Both the position numbers and the translations under genes were made by a program. From JABAAE01 sp905480545 (lineage in GTDB: Bacteria > Planctomycetota > Planctomycetia > Pirellulales > Pirellulaceae), in assembly GCA_943788025.1 (NCBI GenBank), contig CALSOR010000004.1, positions 744,001 through 808,000 on the forward strand: DNA of 64,000 bases, read 5' to 3'. Below are positions 36,387-45,570 of this stretch, piece by piece (positions within the stretch are counted from its first letter, which is position 1; each line of letters begins with the position of its first letter). The notes under the pieces are model-generated. The model had not been told where the DNA came from. It saw only the letters and a list, made by a program, of their open reading frames with translations, and did no database searches.

Positions 36387-39313
36387 TCAAAGTGTCCGAG
36401 CAATTTCTTCCACTTTGTAGGCCTCAAAAGTGTCAGCCTCTTTCACATCGTTAAAGCCCTGCAGCTTAATACCGCACTCCATTCCCTGGCGAACTTCTTT
36501 TGAATCGTCTTTCTCACGTCGCAAAGTGTCAATTGCGTAATCACCAATAATCCGATTGTCTCGAATGACACGAATTCGACTGTCACGATCAATTGTACCC
36601 CGCATCACTCGACAACCAGCGATTGTCCCAATCCGGCTAATGGTAAACGTTCGCAGAATCATCGCCGATCCAGTTTCGACATCTCGTTTCTCTGGTTTCA
36701 AACGACCTTCCAGCGTCGCACGAATGTCTTCTGAGACCTTGTAAATGATGTCATAACGGCGAATTTCAACGTTCGCTTCATCTGCCAAGATGCGAGCTGC
36801 TTCATCAGGAACGACATTAAATCCAATCACAACCGCTTGAGAAGCCTGAGCCAATGTCACATCGCCTCGCGTAATTCCACCGACCGAGGCCTGCAGAATA
36901 TTGATCTCAACTTCCGGGTGATCTAGTTTCCCAAGCTCTTTTGTAATCGCCTCAATCGACCCGCGAACATCCGCTCGAATGATCAAGTTTAGCTTGACCA
37001 GCTCATCTCTCTCATCGGAAAGTGACCCCGACTCCAGCCGAGCCTGAAACTCTTCGAGTGAAACCATGGTCGTATTGCCGGATAACGATTCCGATCGAGT
37101 TCGATCTGTTCGACTCTCCGCGATTTCGCGAGCTTTTGATATATCGTCCAGAACATACATCATGTCACCAGCTTCTGGAGCGATGTCTAATCCAAACACA
37201 TTGACGGTCATCGACGGACCTGCAGTCTTGATCTTGCGATTGGTTAACGTGTCCGCCATCGCTCGAATCTTACCATGAGCAGCACCGCATACGACGGCAT
37301 CGCCAACTTTTAACGTTCCGTTTTTCACGATGGTTTTCGCAATCACACCCCGGCCCGATTCCTGTTCGGTTTCCAAACAGGTTGCAATCGCGGCGCGATC
37401 GGGATTTGCCTTGTACTCATGAAGCTCAGCGGTCACCAAAATCGTTTCCAACAATGAGTCCATTCCTTCACCAGTAGTAGCGCTGGTTCGAACCACTTCG
37501 ATTTCACCACCCCATTCACTGGGCAGCAACTCATGTTGAGCGAGATCTTGAAGAACCTTCTCCGGGTTCGCTGATGGCAAATCAATTTTGTTGAGTGCCA
37601 CGATGATCGGCACACCAGCCGCTTTGGCGTGGCTGATCGCCTCTTCCGTTTGTGGCATTACGCCATCGTCGGCAGCGACAACCAAAACCGCGATGTCGGT
37701 CACATTTGCACCGCGAGCACGCATCGCTGTAAAAGCTTCGTGACCTGGCGTGTCGACAAATGAGATCCGCTGGCCGTCATCTCGGACAATTGAATAGGCA
37801 CGAATATGCTGCGTGATCCCGCCTGCCTCGCCGGAAACCACATTGATTCCGATAATCGAATCCAAAAGCGACGTTTTCCCGTGGTCAACGTGACCAAGGA
37901 ACGTAATCACAGGAGGCCGCGATTGCAATTGACTATCATCGTCAACCACGTCCTCGAACGTGTCGATTAACGACTCTTCCAATGATTCTTTATGCCGGAC
38001 TTCGACCTCGACACCCAACTGGGTGATCAACAATTCAGCAACTTCATCCTCCAGCACTGAGTTAATCGTGATGCCGCCAATTTGCATGTCAATCATCAAC
38101 GTCTTCAAAATCTGACCGGAAGCTACACCAGCTGCCTCAGAAAGCGAACGAACCGTACACGGAAGCTCGAGAACGACATTGTCTTTTCGGGGTGCAGCTG
38201 TGCTAACGACATTTTTCTTGTCGCGGCGATATCGTGAATAACGGCGACGTGAACCATCGTCATCCGAACGATTAAATCCACGTCCACGACTCTTGGAGCG
38301 GTTCTGGCGAATATTCCCCATTCCAGAATCCACTTTGTCTTTGGCGCCCGCAGCGGCTCGTCCTTTTTTGCCTTTTCCTTTGGCAGCCTGCTGCAGTTCA
38401 ACCTCGCCAACCACGCGAGCGATGTCATCACTCCTTTGATCAACGGCGGACTTTGGAAGCCCTTTTCGATTGCCCTTTTTGGTTTTGTTGCTATCGGTGA
38501 ACTGCCCAAGCGGTGCGTTTGCACCGTACTTTACCTGTTTGATTGCATCCTGAGGCAATGCGATATCAGGCTTCTGAATCTTCTCACCGGTTTCTTTCCT
38601 CTTTTTCGGCTGCTGAATTTCAGGCATGGCTGCCGTATTAATTACAGGGCCTTTGCGTTTGCTCTCACGCTTCGGGTCGTCCTTGCCACCATTTTTCTCA
38701 TCCACCTTTTTCGATTGACCTAGCTGCCGAATCGGTCGGCGCTGAGGAAGCAGCCCAGCGTTACGATTTCTCGTCACACGCTCTGGTTGACGAACCGGAG
38801 CATCAGATGAAGAGCCAGTCGGCGAAGAACTAGCCGACGGAGACGCGTCTTTATTTGACTGAGTTGACCTTGGAGGTGGCGCTACGGCGGAGGAGTGACT
38901 GGCGGAGAAGTGACAGCGGGCGCAGAAGCCCCTACCGAATCAATCGGTGCGGTCTTTGGCGGCGTCGCCTCCTCAACCACTGTTGAATTCTCAACCGGTT
39001 CATCGGGTTTTGGAGCGGGCTCCCTGTTTGCCTTTTTTCGAAGCAAGTCACGCGCCGAGAGATTACGGACCGGCGCCTTCCCCCTAGTCGGTTTTTCCAA
39101 CCGCACCGCCTCGAGACTCTTTTCCTCTGCGCTTTTTCTGGGCTTGGGGTCGCCCTTTTCGCTGAGAAACTTTTTTACCTTTTCAACCTCATCGTCTTCA
39201 AGACTTGCTAGCGCAGAACCCTTCCCACGCAAACCTGCTTTTTCACAGATGCTGACAAGCTCTTTGTTGTCGATGCTTAACTCTTTTGCTAACGAATAGA
39301 TCCGTATTGCCAA
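36387..39313 (-). CDS. infB: translation initiation factor IF-2 (frameshifted as sequenced)
   Basis: GTPase that positions fMet-tRNA on the 30S subunit. The N-terminal IF2_N domain starts from TTG 39313 with 'AIRIYSLAKELSIDNKELV', preceded by a good ribosome-binding site (AAGGGAAG, about 10 bases upstream). It reads on to a TAG at 38882-38884. The rest, from a Pro/Ser-rich linker and 'MTRNRNAGLLPQRRP' through the GTPase ('GHVDHGKTSLLDS', 'DTPGHEAFTAMRARG', 'ALNKIDLP') to 'LQGFNDVKEADTFEAYKVEE', is in another frame, which is open upstream of 38777. Adding one base at about 38885 restores one frame of normal IF-2 size. As the gene is essential, a sequencing error or recent mutation is likely. 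Confidence 0.9.
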
Positions 39314-39526
39314 AGTGTTTATTCTTCCCTTCGATAAACCGAAAAAACGCAGTTCGAATTGCAAACACGCTGCCTGCAACCGCTTGAGTTTCCACGACTA
39401 TTTCATACAGTTGCCTTGATATTGCTACATATAAATTCTCCCAGTTCGATGCTTGTCTCTCTTGGCAACCAAAAAAAGACGCCTGCATCAAACCAGTTAC
39501 AAGTTTTGTTTTATTCGTGGCCATGG

Positions 39527-40948
39527 TTAACTGGCACTCGAATCCGAGCTTTCAGAATCTGAAGGTTCATCAATCACTGATGATTCCGGTTTCTGGACTT
39601 GGGAATCCGTGTTTCCTGAAGCAAGTTCGTCTGGACTTGCAGCAGGAGTTTCTGCCTTAGGTGGAGCCGCGGCTAACTGTTCAGCTTCAAGCTTCTGAGC
39701 TTCAAGCTTCTGAGCTTCAAGCTTCTGAGCTTCAAGCTTTTCTGCCACTTGCTTTTGAGCCTCAACTCGCTTTCGACGCTTTTCTTCATCCGCCCGAGAC
39801 TCAGCCTCTAAAGCCCGCTCTTCGGCCTGAACGACAATTGCGTCAACCTGCTCTTCCGTAAGACCACCCATTTCCATAAGGACATCGGGCTCTATTACCT
39901 CTAAATCATCGTATGACAAATATCCTTCGCCTACCAGTGCGTTAGCCAAATCTTCCTCAATTCCTTTAATTTCGCTAAACCCGACAACCGCTCTTTCGAT
40001 CTGAGACTCCAGTTCCTCCTGCGTCATGATCTCAATGTCCCAACCGCACAGTTTACTTGCCAGACGGACATTTTGCCCGCGTTTTCCGATAGCAAGCGAA
40101 AGCTGGTCCTCTCCGACCAAAACAATTGCTCGGCCAATCTGCTCACACAAAATGACCTCATCGACTTCCGCCGGTTGCAACGCATTAGGGATCATTACTT
40201 GAGGATCTTCATCATATCGAACGATGTCGATACGTTCTCTCGACAATTCGTCGACTATGTTTTTAATTCGGCTACCACGGACGCCAACACAAGCACCAAC
40301 GCAGTCAACTTTCGAATCGGAACTGGAAACAGCGACTTTACTACGAAACCCTGGCTCGCGTGAAACGCCTTTAAACTCAATTACACCGTCAATAATTTCA
40401 GGAATTTCCTGTTCAAAAAGCCGCTGCACCAAAACGGGGCGGGTTCGACTCAAGATGATCCGCACCCGACTTCCCTGCGTTTTCACCTCTGAAATCACAG
40501 CACGGACGCGTTCTTTTACATGATGCGTCTCGCCCGGAATTTGCTCGCCGCGAGGCAAAATCGCTTCGAGTGACCCAAGGTTGACGGTGACCGTGCCACC
40601 ATCGGTTCGCTCGATGACGCCGCTCACCAATTCATTAATTTGGTCTTCGTATTCGATTAGCAATGCATCACGCTCTGCCTCACGAACTTTCTGAATAATC
40701 ACCTGTTTGGCGGTCTGGGCGCCGATCCGGCCAACAATATCTTCGTAATCGACGATCTCACCATTGACTGCGCCGTCAATTCCGCCAGTCGAGCGATCAA
40801 TTACAAAATCAATTTCCGCTTCTTCGCCATAATGTTTTCGCGCAGCGGAAATCAACGCCGATTCAATCGCATGGAACACAAGTTCCTTTTCAATGCTTTT
40901 CTCTCGGTGCAATGAATCTACAATTCGAAGTACTTCGCCAGCGTTCAT
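39527..40948 (-). CDS. nusA: transcription elongation/termination factor NusA
   Basis: Regulates RNA polymerase pausing and, with NusB and Rho, antitermination. The order is the N-terminal domain 'LVFHAIESALISAARKHYG', an S1 domain ('ELVSGVIERTDGGTVTVNLG'), then KH domains ('VGVRGSRIKNIVDELS' and 'LAIGKRGQNVRLASKL'). A helix-hairpin-like segment and an acidic/Gln-rich tail follow, with a 15-base repeat giving 'KLEAQKLEAQKLEAQ'. I chose ATG 40948 ('MNAGEVLRIVDSLHREKS', the family start), preceded by GAAAGAG, over 40969. It is the first gene of nusA-infB-rbfA. No rimP is seen upstream. Confidence 0.95.
   Translation of the reverse strand: MNAGEVLRIVDSLHREKSIEKELVFHAIESALISAARKHYGEEAEIDFVIDRSTGGIDGAVNGEIVDYEDIVGRIGAQTAKQVIIQKVREAERDALLIEYEDQINELVSGVIERTDGGTVTVNLGSLEAILPRGEQIPGETHHVKERVRAVISEVKTQGSRVRIILSRTRPVLVQRLFEQEIPEIIDGVIEFKGVSREPGFRSKVAVSSSDSKVDCVGACVGVRGSRIKNIVDELSRERIDIVRYDEDPQVMIPNALQPAEVDEVILCEQIGRAIVLVGEDQLSLAIGKRGQNVRLASKLCGWDIEIMTQEELESQIERAVVGFSEIKGIEEDLANALVGEGYLSYDDLEVIEPDVLMEMGGLTEEQVDAIVVQAEERALEAESRADEEKRRKRVEAQKQVAEKLEAQKLEAQKLEAQKLEAEQLAAAPPKAETPAASPDELASGNTDSQVQKPESSVIDEPSDSESSDSSAS
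39683..39741. repeat. in-frame 15-bp tandem repeat in nusA
   Basis: AGCTTCAAGCTTCTG is repeated three times exactly (39683-39697, 39698-39712, 39713-39727), with a fourth partial copy. It encodes KLEAQ repeats in the C-terminal tail of NusA. Confidence 0.9.
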
Positions 40949-40969
40949 TTTTTCTCTTTCAATATCCAC

Positions 40970-41311
40970 TCAGTAGCGGAATCAACAATTTGGAATCTTC
41001 AACTTCTCGCCTATCAAACAAAAAACCGCCGGTTCACGCTGCAACCATTGGCGACCTTGTATCGCAAATATCAGCGTTCCCCGCCGGACAATAGACTTCA
41101 AAGAAGCAATTCTGATAATGTCCGAGCGATCGATTAGCATCGACACTCTACTCCAAGATCAATGAAGAACCGAGAAACTCAACCTTCATCAAATCCGAAG
41201 CTTTTTCTAGGCTAAAAATGAATGGCCTAAACAGATTAGACTACAGCTATGCGAAAAAAGTGTCAATCACAAGGGGTGTCAATAACGCCAAATCAGACCA
41301 ATTCGTAGGTT
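40970..41311. other. intergenic region upstream of nusA
   Basis: About 340 bases between the nusA start and the stop of the VWA gene on the same strand. It presumably holds the nusA promoter, but no clear box pair was recognised and no terminator for the VWA gene is convincing. Confidence 0.5.
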
Positions 41312-42661
41312 TTATCGGACGAATTGATGCCTACCTTTGAATCGACGTGCAATTTCCTCCAGCACCGGTGCCGCCAGCGGATTTCCAAACGCTATCGTGT
41401 GGATTTTCGGTGATCGATCAGAGCGTGCGGCAACCTCCATCAGAAACTCATACGTCCCGTCGTCAAATTCGCCATCCGTCAGAAAAAAGATAGCGTCCGG
41501 GTTTAATGACAGTCCGTAATCAAACGAAACACGAGGCTGGGTTTGCTGGCCCAACTTGATTCGTGCAAACCAGCGTTTCGCTTTCTCTAAATTCGCTTCA
41601 TTCGCGTTGAGCATCCGCAATTTTTTCGTTTTTCGAAACCCTCTTACCTGTCCCTGAAACATCAAATGCGTCGTGACATCAAAGAAAATGACATAAAACC
41701 GCTGGTTTTCTTTTAGTGCTCCCAGCGAGTCACCCAATTCCCGAACCGCATTTCTCCATCGACGCCCGCTCATGCTCCCGGAACTATCAACGATAAAAAC
41801 AAAATCTCTGCCGGTTGCCTGAATCCCAAAGAACTCCGCATCGTTACCATTGCCGACTCGTCGATCCTCATCCGACATCAGCGCCGAAGCAGCATCCTCC
41901 GACGCATCGTCAAAACCAGTTTCATCAATCAGCGACACGCTAGGCACAAAATCTTCGGACTCCGCATTGAAATCCAACTCTGCGGACTGATCATTTGCAG
42001 CGAGCAACTGCTCTATTTCAGCATCCAAATCGCTACCATCACTCGATTCCTGCGAATCGAAGCTCTCCAATGTCAACGCGGGCTGATCATCTCCCATCTG
42101 CGCCAACTCAATCTCAAGGTCAGCCCCCTGGTGGATCGAGTAAGACACCAACGAGAGCAGGATAAAAACAAGCAAATGAAGAACTAAACTGACAAACCAA
42201 CTATTCGCCAAAAGTAACCGCGAGAAAAAACTTGTTTTCGTCTCTTCAGGTAATACCGATGTAGCAACTGGTGGGCTAGCGGACCGACCCTCAAGATCGC
42301 CGGACCGAACAGATTCTGATTCTGGTGAACCTAAACTCGGAGACGGTCCGTCACTTTTCGATTTGGTTGAATCTTGCCTGGCTTGAGTTGGCGCCGAGGG
42401 TTTTAACGCCGAGGACGAGCCGTCAACTGGCACGGCTGCCCGATCGGATCCCGTTATTTCGTCCGATCCAGTTCCTTCATCGGATCCAGTTCCTTCATCG
42501 GATCCAGTTCCTTGAAAGACGGCGTTCGAGCCGGCTTCTTGACCAATGACGACAACGCCGCCGGGGTCCACTCCTATTTCCCCACCTAATAACGGAGCGT
42601 TTTGTCCGGGCGAAACAGGAGGGATTACGCTCCGCCAGCGGTCTTTGTGCTCCTTTGTCAT
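41312..42661 (-). CDS. membrane-anchored von Willebrand factor A domain protein
   Basis: The protein has about 450 residues. An N-terminal cytoplasmic Ser/Gly/Asp-rich region contains three 18-base repeats giving 'GTGSDEGTGSDE'. One transmembrane helix ('WFVSLVLHLLVFILLSLVSYSI') is followed by an acidic linker and a C-terminal VWA domain with the MIDAS motif 'FIVDSSGSMSG' and 'AIFFLTDGEFDDG'. VWA proteins bind ligands through a divalent metal. I took ATG 42661 ('MTKEHKDRW') over the GTG at 42685. Transcription is divergent from the next gene. Confidence 0.88.
   Translation of the reverse strand: MTKEHKDRWRSVIPPVSPGQNAPLLGGEIGVDPGGVVVIGQEAGSNAVFQGTGSDEGTGSDEGTGSDEITGSDRAAVPVDGSSSALKPSAPTQARQDSTKSKSDGPSPSLGSPESESVRSGDLEGRSASPPVATSVLPEETKTSFFSRLLLANSWFVSLVLHLLVFILLSLVSYSIHQGADLEIELAQMGDDQPALTLESFDSQESSDGSDLDAEIEQLLAANDQSAELDFNAESEDFVPSVSLIDETGFDDASEDAASALMSDEDRRVGNGNDAEFFGIQATGRDFVFIVDSSGSMSGRRWRNAVRELGDSLGALKENQRFYVIFFDVTTHLMFQGQVRGFRKTKKLRMLNANEANLEKAKRWFARIKLGQQTQPRVSFDYGLSLNPDAIFFLTDGEFDDGTYEFLMEVAARSDRSPKIHTIAFGNPLAAPVLEEIARRFKGRHQFVR
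42463..42516. repeat. 18-bp tandem repeat in the VWA gene
   Basis: Three units of CGGATCCAGTTCCTTCAT (42463-42480 with one mismatch, 42481-42498, and 42499-42516 with a diverged end) encode GTGSDE repeats on the minus strand. Confidence 0.88.
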
Positions 42662-42884
42662 TGATGCCCGATTTGCCAAAACCACTTTTTAGAAACTCTA
42701 ACCGCTACCTCGATTCTGAAAAACTATTGTTTTGCCGTCAAGTAATTTCGAGAAAATCTCGACCTTCAAGGACCGTTACAACGCGAAAACAGCCGAAATA
42801 CTCCCATTTTTTGGCATTGGGACGAAACAGACGGTTTCTTATACTCGCACCCCGGAAGGCCCGACTTTAACGAAATTTAGAAAA

Positions 42885-44060
42885 ATGACAAAAATCATCA
42901 AAGCAAATTTCTATGTGGCTTTGGCATCTTCTCTCATCTCCATGTCACCCGATTTGATTCAGGCTGTTCAAGATCCACCACAATTCCGGGATCCGGTCGT
43001 CCAACCCTCCAAATCAATTGATCTTTCGCCCAACAATGCGGGTGAATCCAGCAATTTGACGGAATCGTCGAACAATCCAGTCGATGTCACCAACACGGCG
43101 AGCCAGTCTTGGAAGACTTACGACATCAGTCCCTACACGACGACGGTAAAATCGACTCAAAACCCTGAGCAAAACATACTGGATTGGATCCTTCGTGAAA
43201 CGGGAACCGACGTTTGGTTTGGCGAACCCATGGGCGTCCTTTCGGTTGGAAGGCATTCCATCCGTTGCTACCACACGCCGGAAATCCAGCAAAAAGTTAG
43301 CGGTATTGTGGACCGATTTATTAAGACAAAAGACATGGACGAAGTCTTTGGGCTGCAAGTGATCACCGTCGACAACCCGAACTGGCGGGCGAAATCACTT
43401 CGACTTCTCACGCGATTCGAGACAAAATCGCCGGGAGTTGAAGGCTGGCTAACCACCAAAGAGAACGCCGCACAGCTGTTCAATGAACTTCGAAAACGTT
43501 CGGATTTCAGCATGCCAATTGCTCCGACATTGATCAGCGAAAGTGGCCAGCCGAAACAAGTGATACAGTTACAACCGCTCAATTACTTTCGATCCATCAT
43601 TTTTGACAACCGCTCCTACCCCGCTTTTCGTGTCGAAACAGCCCGAATTGATGAAGGTTTCTCAATCAAACTCAGTGCTTTGCGATCGAAAGATGGCAAG
43701 CTCATGGATGCAGAACTCGTTTGCTCAGTCGACCAAGTTGAACAATTTCGCAATGTTAATGTGGACGTGCCGGGTCCAAACGGGTCCGCCCAAACCCACC
43801 CAATTAGCGTTCCGCAACTTTCAAGCTGGAGGCTGAAAGAAAGGTTCCGCTGGCCAACCGATCGCGTGCTGATCCTGAGCGTAGGCGTCGTCGCCGCTCC
43901 GAATCGAAAAATGCAACCAAGCCTCAATCTGACGAATGTTTTTGAGCCCAATCGACGCCGAGCCGACGCCTTGCTGTTTTTGGACAGCAAAGGAATCTAC
44001 AAACGTGGTCAAACCCCCAGATCCGCCAACGGATTGACGCCGGTCCCGCAGCGAAGATAA
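42885..44060 (+). CDS. exported protein of unknown function
   Basis: From ATG 42885 the protein has 391 residues. The signal peptide 'NFYVALASSLISMSPDLIQA' favours this start over the frame opening at 42732. A Ser/Asn/Pro-rich linker (about residues 35-85) is followed by a mixed alpha/beta region ('LDWILRETGTDVWFGEPMG', 'LQVITVDNPNWRAK'), loosely like secretin N-domains but without enough to assign. The C-terminus is basic. It is divergent from the VWA gene, so they share a promoter region. Confidence 0.75.
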   Translation: MTKIIKANFYVALASSLISMSPDLIQAVQDPPQFRDPVVQPSKSIDLSPNNAGESSNLTESSNNPVDVTNTASQSWKTYDISPYTTTVKSTQNPEQNILDWILRETGTDVWFGEPMGVLSVGRHSIRCYHTPEIQQKVSGIVDRFIKTKDMDEVFGLQVITVDNPNWRAKSLRLLTRFETKSPGVEGWLTTKENAAQLFNELRKRSDFSMPIAPTLISESGQPKQVIQLQPLNYFRSIIFDNRSYPAFRVETARIDEGFSIKLSALRSKDGKLMDAELVCSVDQVEQFRNVNVDVPGPNGSAQTHPISVPQLSSWRLKERFRWPTDRVLILSVGVVAAPNRKMQPSLNLTNVFEPNRRRADALLFLDSKGIYKRGQTPRSANGLTPVPQRR

Positions 44061-44192
44061 GCTTTCTCGCCCCAAAAACATGTTATTCGTTCGAATCTGA
44101 CGCTCCGATCCAAATTCGTAATTGGTGGTCGACGATTCTCGCGGATCAGATAAAATGGGGATTTAATTTTTCCTTACAAACAAGCGCAAAGA

Positions 44193-45506
44193 ATGTCCGA
44201 GAATCGTCGAGTTGTCATCACTGGATTAGGGGTGGTCTCTCCAATCGGAAATGACGCCGATTCATTGTGGAACGCGTTATCATCCGGCAAGAGCGGTGTC
44301 GACTTTCTGGAACGGGTCAACTCCGACGGGTTGAGCACCAATGTTGGTGGAGAAGTGAAAGATTTCACCGGCGACATTGCTGACTTTGGTGATCTTTCGA
44401 AAGACCAAAAACGGAGCATTCGAAAAGGCATTCGCCTGATGTGCCGTGAGATTGAAATGGGCGTTGCCGTCGCTCAAAAATCTTTGCAAAACGCAAAAAT
44501 CGATCTTGAGACGCAGGACCTAGATCGGACGGGTGTGATCTACGGATGCGACTACATATTGACCGAACCGTTTGAATTCATAGAAGGTGTGACGAAATGC
44601 TTGGAAGGTCATGATGAATTTGATTTTACGAATTGGGGGAAACTGGGGTTGCCCAAGGTTTCTCCCCTTTGGCTGTTAAAGTATTTGCCGAACATGCCGG
44701 CGAGCCATATTGCGATCTATAACGATTTCCGTGGACCCAACAACTCGATTACGCTTCGAGAAGCCTCCGCAAATCTTGCGTTTGGTGAAGCGTACTGCAC
44801 GATCGTTCGAAACAATGCAGACACGATCGTTAGCGGTGCAACCGGAACCCGCATTCATCCAATTCGTTCCATTCACGCCTGCATTCAGGAACAAATAGCG
44901 CCACGCACGGATTCGCCTGCGACCGCCTCTCGCCCATTTGATAAAAATCGGGCAGGACTTGTTCTGGGCGAAGGAGCTGGCGCGATCGTTCTGGAGGAAT
45001 TGGAAACTGCGAAAAAACGCGGCGCGTCCATCGTTGGAGAGATTGTTGGACACGGTTCCTCGACCGTTATGTCAAAAAGTGGAGTCGCTGATTTTGAAAC
45101 GGCAATTTCGAATTCTGTCCGCGGAGCCCTGCGTTCGGCGAAGATGGATCCTGAAGATATCGGCCATGTCAACGCTCATGGCCTTTCAGGCGTAAAATGT
45201 GACGCTTGTGAAGCAGCCGCGGTTGCGAAACTATTTGCCAACAACCCAAGCCCGATTCCAGTCGTTGCACCAAAAAGCAATTTCGGAAATCTGGGTGCCG
45301 GTAGCGGGGCGGTGGAATTAATCGCGAGTCTGAAAAGCCTCGAACATGGAGTGCTTTTTCCATCGCTGAATTACGATACACCTGACGATGATTGCCCGAT
45401 CAATCTTGTGACATCGCACGATGTTCCGTCGGGCGATTCGTTCATCAATCTCAATGTTTCGCCGTTCGGCCAAGCGAGTGCGACGATCGTGAAAAAATTT
45501 AGTTAG
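44193..45506 (+). CDS. beta-ketoacyl synthase-fold protein lacking the active-site Cys
   Basis: The thiolase-fold condensing-enzyme family is clear: 'RRVVITGLGVVSPIGND' at the start, 'LVLGEGAGAIVLEE', 'VNAHGLSG' and 'APKSNFGNLGAGSGAVELI'. In alignment with FabF 'ATACTSG' the nucleophilic Cys is replaced by Glu190 ('SITLREASANL'). The first His is kept (His329), Lys361 is kept, and the second His is Asn366. Condensation is therefore unlikely. Related cases with Gln for Cys are chain-length factors or loading decarboxylases; Glu plus Asn fits neither exactly. It stands alone, with RBS-like AAAG before ATG 44193. Confidence 0.88.
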   Translation: MSENRRVVITGLGVVSPIGNDADSLWNALSSGKSGVDFLERVNSDGLSTNVGGEVKDFTGDIADFGDLSKDQKRSIRKGIRLMCREIEMGVAVAQKSLQNAKIDLETQDLDRTGVIYGCDYILTEPFEFIEGVTKCLEGHDEFDFTNWGKLGLPKVSPLWLLKYLPNMPASHIAIYNDFRGPNNSITLREASANLAFGEAYCTIVRNNADTIVSGATGTRIHPIRSIHACIQEQIAPRTDSPATASRPFDKNRAGLVLGEGAGAIVLEELETAKKRGASIVGEIVGHGSSTVMSKSGVADFETAISNSVRGALRSAKMDPEDIGHVNAHGLSGVKCDACEAAAVAKLFANNPSPIPVVAPKSNFGNLGAGSGAVELIASLKSLEHGVLFPSLNYDTPDDDCPINLVTSHDVPSGDSFINLNVSPFGQASATIVKKFS

Positions 45507-45532
45507 CTGGAATCAGACAGTGATGCAAGCAG

Positions 45533-45562
45533 CTATTTCGACCACTGCTATTTCGACCACTG
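45533..45562. repeat. 15-bp tandem duplication
   Basis: Two perfect copies of CTATTTCGACCACTG lie between the convergent ketoacyl-synthase-like and EboE genes. Confidence 0.88.
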
Positions 45563-45570
45563 CTGGGGTC

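Noticed and set aside
38870..38900. programmed ribosomal frameshift in infB
   Set aside because: The bases around the TAG do not form a canonical slippery heptamer or a +1 prfB-like site; error or mutation is more likely.
39243..39524. 93-codon ORF between nusA and infB
   Set aside because: It overlaps the real infB start in another frame and shows no conserved motif.
40970..41311. terminator at the AACCGGCGGTT-TTTT stretch near 41026
   Set aside because: The arms would need a loop shorter than three bases, so a stable hairpin is not possible.
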